Source: Sparassis latifolia (Eukaryota > Basidiomycota > Agaricomycetes > Polyporales > Sparassidaceae). Taken from it: a DNA stretch of 64,000 bases. The position numbers and the translations under genes are program-made. Under the pieces are notes generated by a model, which saw only the letters and a program-made list of their open reading frames with translations, did no database searches and was not told where the DNA came from. Below are positions 10,336-20,672 of the stretch, one piece after another. The stretch is taken from assembly GCA_018466975.1 (NCBI GenBank), contig CM031558.1, positions 744,001 through 808,000 on the forward strand, given 5' to 3'. Every line of letters begins with the position of its first letter. Positions within the stretch are counted from its first letter, which is position 1.

Positions 10336-13300
10336 ATGGGCCCGCCACCGCGCGATACCTCCCCGCCCGCGCCAGGCATCCTCTCCAACGTCCTCTCCTT
10401 CGTCTCCCGCGAGTTCGAGTCCTTTGTGCACACCGCCACCGGCGCCGAGCCCAGGCCCAAGGTCCGTCCTCTCCCTCTGCCGCTACTGATCGCCTGCACA
10501 ACGGACGTGTTGAACCCGCAGGCTCTCCCGCGCACCAAGCACGATGCCCCCACCAAGCACGACGCCGACCAGGAGAGGCCCGCGGATGCGCGCAAGAGCA
10601 AGAGCAGGAGCAGGAGCGACGCGCGGAGACGCTCCCCGCGCGACCGCTCCCGCGCAGAGAGCCGCCGCCCCAGATCCGCCTCGCGCGGCAGACGGCGCAG
10701 CTCGAGCGCATCGCACGCCGACTCCGAGAGCGAGTCGCCGGCGCCCAGCTGGCGCACGCGCAGGCACCGCTCCCCGCCGCCCCGATCCCGCTCGCGCTCC
10801 CCGCTCGAGACCGATGGTGCGTCGCGTCTCCCTCACTGCATCTCTCCCCGCTGACCCCGCGTGGCGTCAGACCGTCGCGAGCAGGAAGAGCGCTTGATGC
10901 CCCCTCCGCCACCTGCAGCTTACCGCCCGCGGTCGGGCACCACCATGCCCGGCTCGCTCTTTCCGCGCTCGCCGTCGCTCATGCCCGACTCCCCGCCGCT
11001 GGTCGTGCCAGGCCCTGACGACCGCCGCGTGCGCTTCGCCTCGCGTGACCCCGGCTCGACCCCACAGCCGGCGGCTGAGGAGCCCGAGGTCAGGCCATCC
11101 CCGGAGATACGTGGCGACGCGCGGAGGAGGGAGGGACGCCGGCGCGAGGTCACCCCGGAGGACGAGCCGCAGGCTGGGCCGTCGCGCGTGGAGGAGAGAA
11201 GGAAGAAGAAGAGGAAGAGGAGGGCGGACGACGAACGCCCGTCTTCGAGCGGCGCTGCGTCCGTCCGAGATGGTGCCGAATTTGTCGACGGGGACGCGGC
11301 GCTTGTGCCCCCGCCCCCATTGCCCAAGGCGAGGGAGAGAATGTACACGAAGGAGAAGAGGAAGGGAAGAGCGCTTTCATCAGGTACCGAGACAGACGAG
11401 AGCGATACCCCGCGAGACGAGGACGGTGCTGACGAGGACGCGGTGCTTATGCCCCCACCCCCACTACCCAAGGCAAGGGAGAAAATATATACAAAAGAGA
11501 AGAGGAAGAGGAGAGAGCCTTCACCAGATCCCGAGAGAGACGAGGGCGATACCCCACGAGACGAGGACGGCACCGACTTCGTTGACAGGGACGCGGCACT
11601 TATGCCCCCACCCCCACTACCCAAGGCAAGGGAGAAAATACACACAAAAGATAAGAGGAAGAGGAGGGAGCCTTCACCAGATCCCGAGAGAGACGAGGGC
11701 GATACGCCACCAGACGAGGACGTTCCGACCAAGTCTGCGAAGGCAAAGGGCAAGGAGCGCGCGTGGGACACATCTGGCGAGCTGCGCGTGCGCGGGAAAG
11801 AGCAGGAGCTGCGCGCCGTGCGCGAGGCGAGCGTGCAGCCGTCGCGCGACTCCGAAGAGCGCGAGCGCGACAAGGCGCGCATACGCATGCTCGAGCAGGA
11901 GATTGCACAGCTCAAGGCACAGGTGTGTTGCCTAACTCTCCGTCACGCCTACCGTGCATACACTGATGCTATCTACTTGGCTCTGCAATAGCTCGCTGCC
12001 GCCGCGAGAACACATTCGAGCCATTCGTCGTCACTCATGCCGCCTCCCCCACCTCCGCCTCCGCCCCCACCCAATTCATTCCCTCCCGCTCCTACCTTCC
12101 CCATCCTCGGTCCGTCCCTCGCCGAACGTACGAGCACCTTCCTTGCTTCAGCACGTGCAGGCCTCAAGCCCACCACGCCGCCGGTTGAAGCCCCAATCAA
12201 CCCCGCGCGCACCCGCAAGGGCCACCCGACGGTGAACGTCCCGACGGACAAGATGGCCGCGTTCCTGAGCGAGATGAAGTCCGTACGATTGCGCAAGGTC
12301 TCGGGCGGGATGCTGCCTCCCGGCGCGGGCGCAGCGTCGCGCAGTGCGAGCGACGGCTCCAGCAGATGGGCGTACGGCGAGCGCTCCTTTGATGTGGGTG
12401 CGGCGAGGATTGGGGAAAAGAGGAAGCGGGAGGGCGCTGCTGGGGAATCTTGTACGTGCATCGTAGGCTCTTCTGTTATGAGTCGACTGGCTGACCTTTT
12501 GCTATGTACAGCGTTGCCCTCGAAGAGGCGTTTCACGACCTTCAGCCTTCCGGACACAAGCGGCGACGCTTCTTTCGCGCCCTCTTCCTCCAGGACCTCA
12601 CATGATGCACGCCAGCCCGCGCCTGGCCCGTCATCGTTCTTACAATCGTACCCGGGGCCTCAGGGTATACCCCCACGAGGCTGGCCGTCGATATCGACGA
12701 CCGAGACGGACATCACCACGCCGTCGCTGTGCTCCGACAATGAGAATGAGCCTGAAGGCGACAGCGAGGAGCGGCTCCCACCCACACCGCCCGCCGCGAC
12801 GCACGAGGCCAACGTCGAAGCGGCGCAAGCCAAGGACCCCCCTCCACGGCGGCGAAAATCAGCACCTCCACCACCGGGCTCCGAGATCATCGACGTCGAC
12901 ATGGAGCCCTCACCTGAGCCCCCACAGATCGTACATCCGCTGCCCGAGTCCGAGCACAAGCCCTCACCAGAGCTCGAGCCTGATGTATCGCGGGTACGGA
13001 ACACGAGAGCACAAGGCGACTCCATCCACCCGCCCTCGCGCGACCCTTTCGCGCGGCGCGTACCCAGCTCGCCCCTTCCCGCCGACACGCCGCGCAAGCC
13101 CCGCCCGCCTGCGCGTGCCCGCGCGAAGCCCATGCGCGTCGTCAGCGCAGATGAGGACGTCTCGGGAAGCGACGACCCGCTCTCACTGCCGTTGTCCCCG
13201 CGTCTCGTGCCCGTCGGCCTACACGCCAGTTCGGACACGGCGCCTGACCGACCGCCGCCCAAGAAGAACAGGAGGAGAGAGGCTTCGCGCCTGCCTGTAG

Positions 13301-13701
13301 CGGCGCGAGCTCCTGTTCCTGTCTCTGTCCCTGCCCCTGCATCGGCGCTGTCGCGTAAACCGAGCGTGTCCTCGACGCATAGCGCGCCGGTTGTTGGCAG
13401 CAGCATGCACAGGCGGCGACGGCGTACCCTAGATCAAGAATTGCAACGTGCGGGTGACGCCCTCTGGACGGAAGGCGATGCGAACGGTGAGGTGAAGGCA
13501 GAGGCAGAGATGGAGAGCGGCGAGCTTGTCGGCGTCGGGATGCGCAGTACCAAGCGCGGGTTCTTGAAGGGCGGCGGCGCGGGAGGTGTGCCAGTGTTCA
13601 TGGGTGTGGGGTATGTCGAGGGTGCAGAGGAGAGCACGGAGGAGAGGGAAGAGGACGAGGAGTATGTGCCGCAGAGGAGGAAGGTTAGGGCGAGGAGGTG
13701 A
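10336..13701 (+). CDS. Pro/Arg/Ser-rich protein with internal repeats, coiled coil and WH2-like motif (5 exons)
   Basis: Exons 10336-10461, 10522-10816, 10871-11922, 11992-12451 and 12512-13701 join in phase to 1,040 residues. Residues ~45-140 are Arg/Ser-rich with many RS dipeptides. Exon 3 contains three tandem repeats built on PPPPLPKARE followed by Lys/Arg-rich and Asp/Glu-rich parts (11307-11725), then a heptad-like stretch ending in RMLEQEIAQLKAQ. Exon 4 opens with a run of prolines and then has DKMAAFLSEMKSVRLRKV. A hydrophobic helix ending in LRKV after a proline tract resembles WH2 actin-binding motifs of verprolin/WIP-type proteins. That is inference from one motif. The C-terminal third is low complexity with many Pro, Ser, Arg and Glu. 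The RS content could instead suggest an RNA-related protein. Expression is unproven, but the long open exons and clean splice phases argue for a real gene. Confidence 0.75.
11307..11725 (+). repeat. Three in-frame coding repeats (about 130-140 bp units)
   Basis: Each unit begins with the codons for PPPPLPKARE and ends in acidic TPRDEDG- or TPPDED-like sequence. Units 2 and 3 are nearly identical over most of their length and unit 1 is more diverged, which suggests stepwise duplication. A further single PPPPP tract lies earlier at about 10899. Confidence 0.9.
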
Positions 13702-14558
13702 TGATCCTGGTCGCTCAACGCTGATTTGTGGAGTACGTATCTAGAGTTTGATTATTGTTCTGTTGCATTTGATGTGTGTGTTGTATTTTGGAATGGGCAT
13801 GAGTGTTTGAACGTGCATCTCTGTGTATCTGCTGTCTCTTCCCGTTCGGAGGAGGGTACATAGACGTCTCTGTTGAGGACGGCCACTACGCGTTTGACAC
13901 TTTCTGTCACTATCCTGTCGCTGCACGTACAAATTCATTCTAATCAATAGGCTTGACGCGGAATCCTGAACATGACCTTTTTGTACGCATCGTACTCGTC
14001 AAGACGACCGGAACGCCTCCTCGATTGAACACTCAGAGTCAGACCTCTTGAATGCAATTTCACCTTTCTTCGCCAATACATCATCCACATCTCATCGGCA
14101 GGAGGCCTAGGGGAGGCGTTCTCTGCTCTCCCGCACACGGTGGACTGGTCCTGCGATCGTATATGGCAACTAGAGGGCGCTGCCAGTTTGCTGCCAGTGA
14201 TGCCTCAGGCCGAACATATATCCCTCAGGTTGTCAGAAAAACTACCTACCGAGTGTCCATCTGGATCCTCAGAAAGATGCTTTTACGACATGTACGATTT
14301 CCTCTCCGCTATCTGCTTGTTGCGGCTAGTGGTAAGCCACCATTGCCTGTCATGTACCTGATAGGATCAGTAATCCTGTGCGCCTCGACGTGCTCCGTCT
14401 CCTCATCCTAGAAGCAAATCGTAAAAACGACAGTTCAAACGGGCTAGTATGATGTGAGTCGATGATATAACGGAATCTGCGTCCGAAAGATCACTGGGAG
14501 AATTGTCGCATTTCCTACCTGTACAATCTCCTGCTAATCGGGTCTTCAGGCTTCCGCA
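13702..14558. other. Intergenic, no gene seen
   Basis: It holds the 3' region of the Pro/Arg-rich gene and the upstream region of the broken hydrolase copy. The last ~60 bases resemble the sequence upstream of hydrolase copy A. No coding exon was recognised. Confidence 0.6.
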
Positions 14559-14688
14559 ATGCCCTCTCTTACGGTTAACAGTGACGGCGTAGAACTGTAC
14601 TACTATGACAGCGGTGTTCCCAAGTCCACAGAATCTAATGCTCCTTACAAGACACTCTTCGTCGTGCATGGCTGGGGGTTGAACGGAC
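14559..14688 (+). pseudogene. Hydrolase copy B, detached first exon
   Basis: This is exon 1 of an alpha/beta hydrolase closely related to the copy at 3358-4558. It has the same 130-nt length, the same start (MPSL-VNSDGVELYYYDSG) and the same phase-1 GTAGGT donor after the HGWGLNG region. Similarity to copy A's intron continues for about 15-20 bases (GTAGGTCTTTCATTTCC) and then stops near 14705. The matching rest of the gene begins only at about 19112, so the gene is interrupted by 4.4 kb. No acceptor giving a continuous protein was found nearby. Confidence 0.88.
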
Positions 14689-14704
14689 GTAGGTCTTTCA
14701 TTTC

Positions 14705-16770
14705 CGGTCTGTCGCGTCTAGGCAGCTCGACTCGTCACGCTACCTTGTACTGTATTTTCCACCTTTGTTATCCACAACCGTTTCAGCCGCTGTCCTCGTC
14801 CACATGCAACTCTCTGGTGAGCCCTGTACAATGCGAAAAGGTGCGTTGACAGTTCTTAGCACTGTGTAGATTGCGTCGCCATGATCTTCCCTCCCACCTT
14901 TTAACAAACAGGCCAAGAAATTCATTGAAATGCAAGCACCCGTACGTCCCCACTAATTATACCGGATTCTCCACGACCATGGTCTGGCTCTGGTCAGGAC
15001 CACGTTCCCGATGGTATCACCACCTGGAATGCGAACCTGATGCTTGAGAACACCTTGTTATTCGTCGGGAGGACACGCCTTGCCACTCCGCATTGATCTT
15101 GGCGCGTCTCATTGGCCCCCTTGCATGCGTCCACTCGCGTTGTGTCGCTACTGGCAGTTGAGTAGTCCCAAACTTGGTGTAGCACCTCGCAGAGACGGGA
15201 TTGCAGAGCTGCTGCCTCAGAAGGCTAGATGAGATGGCTAGACGTGGTGCGGCCATTTCTGCGGATTCACTTGGAGGTATTCTCGCTTAAGTCGCAGATC
15301 CTACTGTGTGATACCTTGGACGACCTTGATCAAACACCCGGCTCTTATTGCAAGCAGCACTATCTGTGCGATAATTGCCTTCAGTCTGTGAAGATGCGGG
15401 ACTTAGTATGATGTCACAGTCTCAATTTCCTTCCCTCGTACTTGGGTACATTTACTTGAAAGGCTGGGTGTAGCTCCGGCAGGCCGACTGTGCATCGTTC
15501 TTTTGAACAGCGAGCTGGTGCACAATGTCTTCAGTTTTCCAAGGTGCTTCCATAAAATTGACAGTGTCCGTTACTAGATCTCACACTCTCGACTGGTCCA
15601 GTTGCATTTCTCTGCTTACTCGACACCGATGTGCTCTGCGTTTACATACGACTTGGTTCTCTTGGCGTTGCAGCACTCTCGCGATTACCTCTCAGTCCTT
15701 GTCTGTATGTTGTCTCTACATCACTTTATTTTAGCACTTATGTGAAGTCCCACGGTAACTGGATTTCTCCATCGCTCGCAATTTGTCCTTTCTGCCCAAC
15801 TTTTTTGGTCTGTCTATGCCGCCTTCGCTCCTTCGCCTTCGTGAGCATCTACATCGTTTGCAAGGGAAGGGGCAATGCACCTGTGTTTTAGCACGCAAGT
15901 GTGCCTTTCAGCGGAGCATGACTGAGTGTGTTTGCGTGTATGCTCCATCCATCTTGTTGTATTCACGCCTCGTCAGTTCTCAGTCGCCGACTGTCGCATT
16001 TGTTATCGAAATCTAGTGCGGCTGACAATGTCGACAGCATGCGACTCAACCGTCTCTACTCGCCCCAATCGCGATTTACAAACGGGACATGGACGCACAC
16101 CCACGACTGCAGACGGCTGAGGTGTTTGACAGCATAACAATACAGAGCAATCACATCAACGCACCGATAGCAAAAACAACGGTAACACTATAAAGCGACG
16201 ATAACACTGTCGACTACCCTGAGCACACATAATCATAACGACGATCCCGAACATCGACTGACACCCAGTAACCCTCTCGACTGCTGTTCCACGTATACTC
16301 TCGCACCGTTGACACAGACGACTGTGACGGACTCGGAGATGGAGTACGTTCGGGGGAACGCTGGTCGGATCTACGTGGTTTATCCAGTGTTGGATACCCT
16401 CAACAGAGTCGACGGAGTCGTGACTGTGTTTCTCCCGCACGATGGGGTTGTTCGGGACTCCAGACAAACTGCCACAATCGCCTTTGTCCTGGAGATCCAT
16501 GAGCGTACTGTCGACTTCTTCAGCATGAATGGTTGATGAAGTGTCCGACATGTGTGCTGCAAGGCCATCTTTTGTGAGCTTTGTATCAATTGCAGGGAGA
16601 CGTTGCTCACCGCCACCTTCGCCACTCCAGTCCGAGATAGAGGGTGCAAAGGGGGGTCTACGGGTGAGAGGTGGAGGGATTGAGTTCGCGACTTCCAATC
16701 CAATGGTGTGAACGGGTTCTGGTACCTACATGCGCAAGACGAATTTGGTGAGAGCCGATCAACAACACTG
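14705..16770. other. Insert between hydrolase halves, left part; no intact gene
   Basis: A short splice-like series at about 14790-15060 (+) could encode KFIEMQAP joined across a small GT..AG intron to DHVPDGITTWNANLM. It looks like a fragment of some unrelated gene that I cannot name. From 15.1 to 16.77 kb there are only short open frames on both strands and nothing recognisable. Confidence 0.45.
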
Positions 16771-18074
16771 TCACGACAGCAGGGATAACGCCATGAGTGC
16801 TCTTCGCTCCTCCGCAAATGAGACCGGCGGTAGAATATCGCGGACCAGGCACGGTATTTCAACGGCAACGTATTCGGGCTCGCCACTAACCTCGGGTATC
16901 GTCCAGCCTCCGTCGACACCTACTGCTGAGGCGAGCCAGTAGACTAGAACTTCTTCCACGGTAGGGTCTTGTTCATCCGACTTGAAGATTGGCGATACAA
17001 AGGCTCGTGTCCACCCTGTGAACCGGCCGTCAGCACTACCTGTGAGAGGGTATAAAAGGTGCATACCTTTCGAGAAGGCACCGAACACCCAACCAGAGTA
17101 TGAGGTCACCACAAACCAGCGAGATCTCTCTCGGAAACAGACGTCCCAGATCTTCTGCTGATTTTAGTTGATTTCTCAACTATGAGATCGTTTTATCGCA
17201 CCTTGCTCCACAGCCTCTGACTGCAGGTATAATCTCTGCCTGCGCCATGCGGATTATAAGGAGGAAGCTGCAGCGGCCAGTCAGCTTGTATTCCACCACG
17301 GTGGTTGAAACGTACTGCTCCACAACCTACAAATGCCACAAGATCTTGCGGGGAAAGTATCCACGGTGGCTGTATGACCACAGTGACTGAAGGTATTGGG
17401 CACCCTCTGGGAGACAGAGGTGCAGCAGCGGCACTAAAAGTGGTGTACCGGAATATGTCTTTGTCCATGTCGATATCACGGGCATGCTTCTCAGGTGAAA
17501 AACTCCAGTCATCTGTTTGTGGCATAGTGAGATGTAGAATGCGTTGAGAGGTTGTCAGGGGGTATTCAATGACCCAACGACAGACTCTGCAGGATACGTA
17601 AAGCATGAGCAACGAAGTCGAGTCAGTGCATGAAACTCACCGCTCAATATTGGAGACCTGCCCCACAGTACGCTCGGGAATATTGTAGTATGGGGCGCAT
17701 GGGAGGGTGATTGCCTCTCCCATAGTTTTATCGGCATTGTCTGCGTCCAGTGGCGCAGAGGGAATTCGCCGATCCACGACTGCGAACCGTCCGATCGTCA
17801 GCAATGCATTGTGTAGTTGACATCTAAGCTCACAATCCAGCGCCTCTTGGGAGAAACCTTTGGCCATTACATGTATGGTCTCCAGTCTCCTAAATGCCTG
17901 GGGGATAACCGTGAGCTGATTTTTGTGCGCTTTATGGCCATCTGGCGGCATTGGTTCAGCGGTGACGGCGGAAGGCATATCTGGCAGAGTTGCCACAGAC
18001 ATGTAAAATCTGAGGTTGCTTGTGGCAGGTCTAGCCATAATGGCCTGGAATGACTCCCATAGACTGTACGTCAT
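16771..18074 (-). CDS. Conserved Agaricomycete hypothetical protein (4 exons)
   Basis: Minus-strand exons 18074-17641, 17586-17202, 17154-17067 and 17015-16771 join in phase to 383 residues; introns are 54, 47 and 51 nt, GT..AG. Recognisable blocks are LTTSQRILHLTMPQ, VTVVIQPPWILSPQDL, then WDVCFRERSRWFVVTSY followed by GWVFGAFSKGWTRAFVSP (the second block spans the last intron), and GGWTIPEV near the end. From memory this block order recurs in many Agaricomycete predicted proteins of unknown function; I cannot assign an activity. The second acceptor is ambiguous by 3 nt (one extra Gln). The gene is intact but sits wholly inside the segment that separates the two halves of hydrolase copy B, so it either moved in with that segment or was brought there by rearrangement. 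Confidence 0.75.
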
Positions 18075-18337
18075 GGTGGCGGGACCTAGAGGAAGAGATG
18101 TGTGGCCACAACTTCAACGAGGACTGCAGCTTAAAAATGCTGGGAATGAAATGCAGCTGGAACCATGAAAACGCTACAACAACCATGTTGCTCCTGTGGT
18201 GGTACGGAAACAACACTGGAACAAGGAAAGAGATCGTTTGAGACGAAAAGCTGATGGTACAATACAAGGACAGACGCCTGATGGAAATGCCTAAAAAGGA
18301 CAGGAGCCGCCTGCGCTTCGCTCCGGCACACAAGACG

Positions 18338-18555
18338 CATAGCCAAGTATTTCTCAGCGAAAAACCCTGAGAAAATTCATAAAGTAAAGCGCGAGAAAAA
18401 ACTTTGAAGAAAGCATAATGAATTTTCGTGGGAAATACTGTGATCATCCAATCAGCAGCTTAGAATCACAGTTTTTTCTGGAAATTATTATTTATTCTTA
18501 CAGTATTTATGTGTGCTTTACTTTAACCCTTTTCGGTAAAAAATACTGGGCTATG
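18338..18555 (+). mobile_element. Palindromic MITE, copy 1
   Basis: An AT-rich fold-back element of about 218 bp starting CATAGCCAAGTATTT and ending in AAATACTGGGCTATG, so the ends are inverted repeats. The two halves are imperfect reverse complements through much of their length, with the centre near CCAATCAGCAGCT. TA lies next to the GCC/GGC ends, compatible with a TA target site as in Tc1/mariner-type MITEs. No coding capacity. Confidence 0.8.
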
Positions 18556-18593
18556 CTTGTTGTGGCACAAGACACACAGCCAAGCACAACACG

Positions 18594-18826
18594 CATAGCC
18601 AAGTATTTTTTAGGGAAACACCCTGAGAAAATTCATAAAGTAAAGCACGAGAAAAAACTTTGAAAAAAGCATAATGAATTTTCGTGGGAAATACCGTGAT
18701 TGTCCAATCAGCAGCTGAGAATCACGGTTTTTCCTGGAGAAATACTTTATTCTATTTCCAGAGTTTTTCTGTGTGCTTTACTTTAACCATTTCTAGAGGT
18801 TTTTCCGCAAAAAATACTGGGCCATG
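18594..18826 (+). mobile_element. Palindromic MITE, copy 2
   Basis: Same family and orientation as the copy at 18338, about 233 bp, with ends CATAGCC and GGGCCATG. It is almost identical, as reverse complement, to the copy at 18889-19112. Together the two form the arms of a large hairpin whose loop is a 60-bp spacer containing a hydrolase fragment. Confidence 0.85.
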
Positions 18827-18837
18827 CTTCTTGTGAA

Positions 18838-18886
18838 GTACTCTCTTGTAGAGCCCTGCCGCGAAGAGACCATATTCGGCATCTCA
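18838..18886 (-). pseudogene. Inverted hydrolase fragment (end of intron 1 plus start of exon 2)
   Basis: Read on the minus strand this stretch matches the end of intron 1 and the start of exon 2 of hydrolase copy A, including the acceptor CAG and the following GGCTCTACAAGA. It is therefore flipped relative to exon 1 (14559) and to the remaining exon 2 sequence (19112 onward), both of which are on the plus strand. It lies exactly between two inverted MITE copies. Confidence 0.85.
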
Positions 18887-18888
18887 CA

Positions 18889-19112
18889 CATAGCCCAGTA
18901 TTTTTTACAGAAAAACCTCTAGAAAGGATTAAAGTAAAGCACACAGAAAAACTCTGGAAAAAGAATAAAGTATTTCTCCAGGAAAAACCGTGATTCTCAG
19001 CTGCTGATTGGACAATCATGGTATTTCCCACGAAAATTCATTATGCTTTCTTCAAAGTTTTTCTCGTGCTTTACTTTATGAATTTTCTCAGGGTTTTTCC
19101 CTAAGAAATGCT
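18889..19112 (-). mobile_element. Palindromic MITE, copy 3 (inverted)
   Basis: Reverse-complement copy of the element at 18594-18826. Its left end is CATAGCCCAGTATTTTTT. Its right end is eroded (AAGAAATGCTGGC instead of a full TACTTGGCTATG) and runs directly into the hydrolase exon 2 sequence GGCACTCGGTCTTGA. Confidence 0.85.
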
Positions 19113-20100
19113 GGCACTCGGTCTTGACGCCGGCCTGCGCATCGTAGCCATAAATCGCGGCTATGCTCCATCGACACCCTTCGCTCCAGCTGACCTCGCC
19201 GTACTACCCACGGGTGGCACAGAGGAGGTGAAGGAGGCATTCCTCACCGCCCGCGGGATCGAGATTGCCAACTTCATCGACGCCTTCATTCAAAAGTACG
19301 ACATTCCGCCGATTTCTGAGGATGGCAAGAAAGGTGGTGTCGGCCTCCTGGGGTGGTCGGCTGGTAACACCGTGACGCTCTCTGCCATCGCTAACTTGGA
19401 CAAGCTGCCCTCCGAGGTGCAATCCCGCCTCGCGAGGTACCTCCGAGCATTGATAATGGACGGTGAGTGGAACGGTTTCCATGTGTTCAAGACGGGAACT
19501 CAAAATCATGGACATTCAGAGCCACCATCCCTGGCTATTGGCTTCCAGGAAGGGGGCTGGTTCTCGTTTTCCGATCCTACAATCCCTGAAGGCGAGAAGA
19601 GCCTCTTCCACCGCTCGTGGCTCACCGCCTATTTCAATCACGGCGACTTGTCGAAGCGCGACCCGAAACTCCTGTCGCTCGCCGCACCCAGCCTATTCCG
19701 CCGGCCCACGATATACAGCATGACCATGGAGGACATCGCAGAGCTCATTGACGACAGCGTATTTGAGGGCCCGAATCTATTCCTGTCGATGCCGCAGCAC
19801 CAGGTGGCTTTCCGCAAGGCGTGCTTTGATCGTGCGACGAGGGCCGTGGTGCCGAAGATGAGAGTCTGGGCAGTGGTTGGGGATTCTACCCTTTCAACTT
19901 GTATCCTGGCGTGGTGGACACTGCAGGATGAGGACGCTGCTAATGGCGGAGGGTTCATCAATTTCAAGATGACACAGGGTGTAAATCACCTAGTGAGTGC
20001 ACTCGCCACGGGGAAGATAATCTCGCGGTTGATGGTTGTTCAGATCCACTGGGACGACCCCAGCAAGGCATTGGCGATTTATCTCGAGGCCATGACGTAG
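19112..20100 (+). pseudogene. Hydrolase copy B, main part of exon 2 through exon 4
   Basis: It continues the copy whose first exon is at 14559. The joins are 19112-19462, 19520-19992 and 20044-20100 with 57- and 51-nt GT..AG introns at the same positions as copy A. The nucleophile elbow GWSAGN and the terminal NHL-IHWDDPSKAL are intact, and this copy lacks the exon-3 frameshift of copy A. The first ~15 bases of exon 2 are missing here and found inverted at 18838-18886. An ATG at 19108 would give a 5'-truncated protein without the HG oxyanion region, unlikely to be active. The pair shows two independent failures: copy A has a frameshift, copy B is split. Confidence 0.85.
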
Positions 20101-20672
20101 TTTCGGTGCAATCTCTTGTGTCTGTATTTCCAGAATATGCGGTGCACTTCTTCATTCTATAGGTCTGAGAAGCGATGAGACTGCAGCAAATACTATTAAT
20201 GCAGCAAACCTCATGGCTTATCACACTGAATTCATGATTCAGGTGACGAAGAAGGCAAAAGGCATGCAGGTTGTCCTGTAGTGAACATTTGCTACGGGTT
20301 ACCACACACTGGCATTTCGGCAGGCCCATGTAAGGTGAAAATCGAGCCTAGTTCAGCAATGTAGCAAGCATGTGGACTACCCAAGCCACTGTTCCCATCG
20401 ATTTGCAGAGACGTTCGTCACAACGAACGATATTACACACCGAGGGAAGAGAATCTACCAAACGAGCGGATGCCTACTTCCTGATCGTACACCTCTTGGA
20501 CAATATAATAGCATCGTACGAATGAAAACTTCGATGCAATGCGCTCCACGGTTATACCGCGGACGTCTTGTGCTCCCAGTCGGGCGCTGACTTGACAGGC
20601 TCGGCCATCTCGTGCGTCTCGACATGCACCATCACTTCTGCGTGCTGTCATGATGAATGCCGTCAGTTGAGG
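20101..20672. other. Intergenic, no gene seen
   Basis: It lies between convergent 3' ends of hydrolase copy B and the DUF6534-like gene. It probably holds both 3' UTRs. Confidence 0.6.

Noticed and set aside
10483..13406. Long minus-strand and alternate-frame ORFs opposite the Pro/Arg-rich gene
   Set aside because: High GC and low-complexity codons keep several frames open. Only the plus-strand frame has exons with matching splice phases.
14559..19480. One functional hydrolase gene with a 4.4-kb intron
   Set aside because: The exon 2 start is inverted, so no splicing could restore the frame, and the interval contains a complete gene on the other strand.
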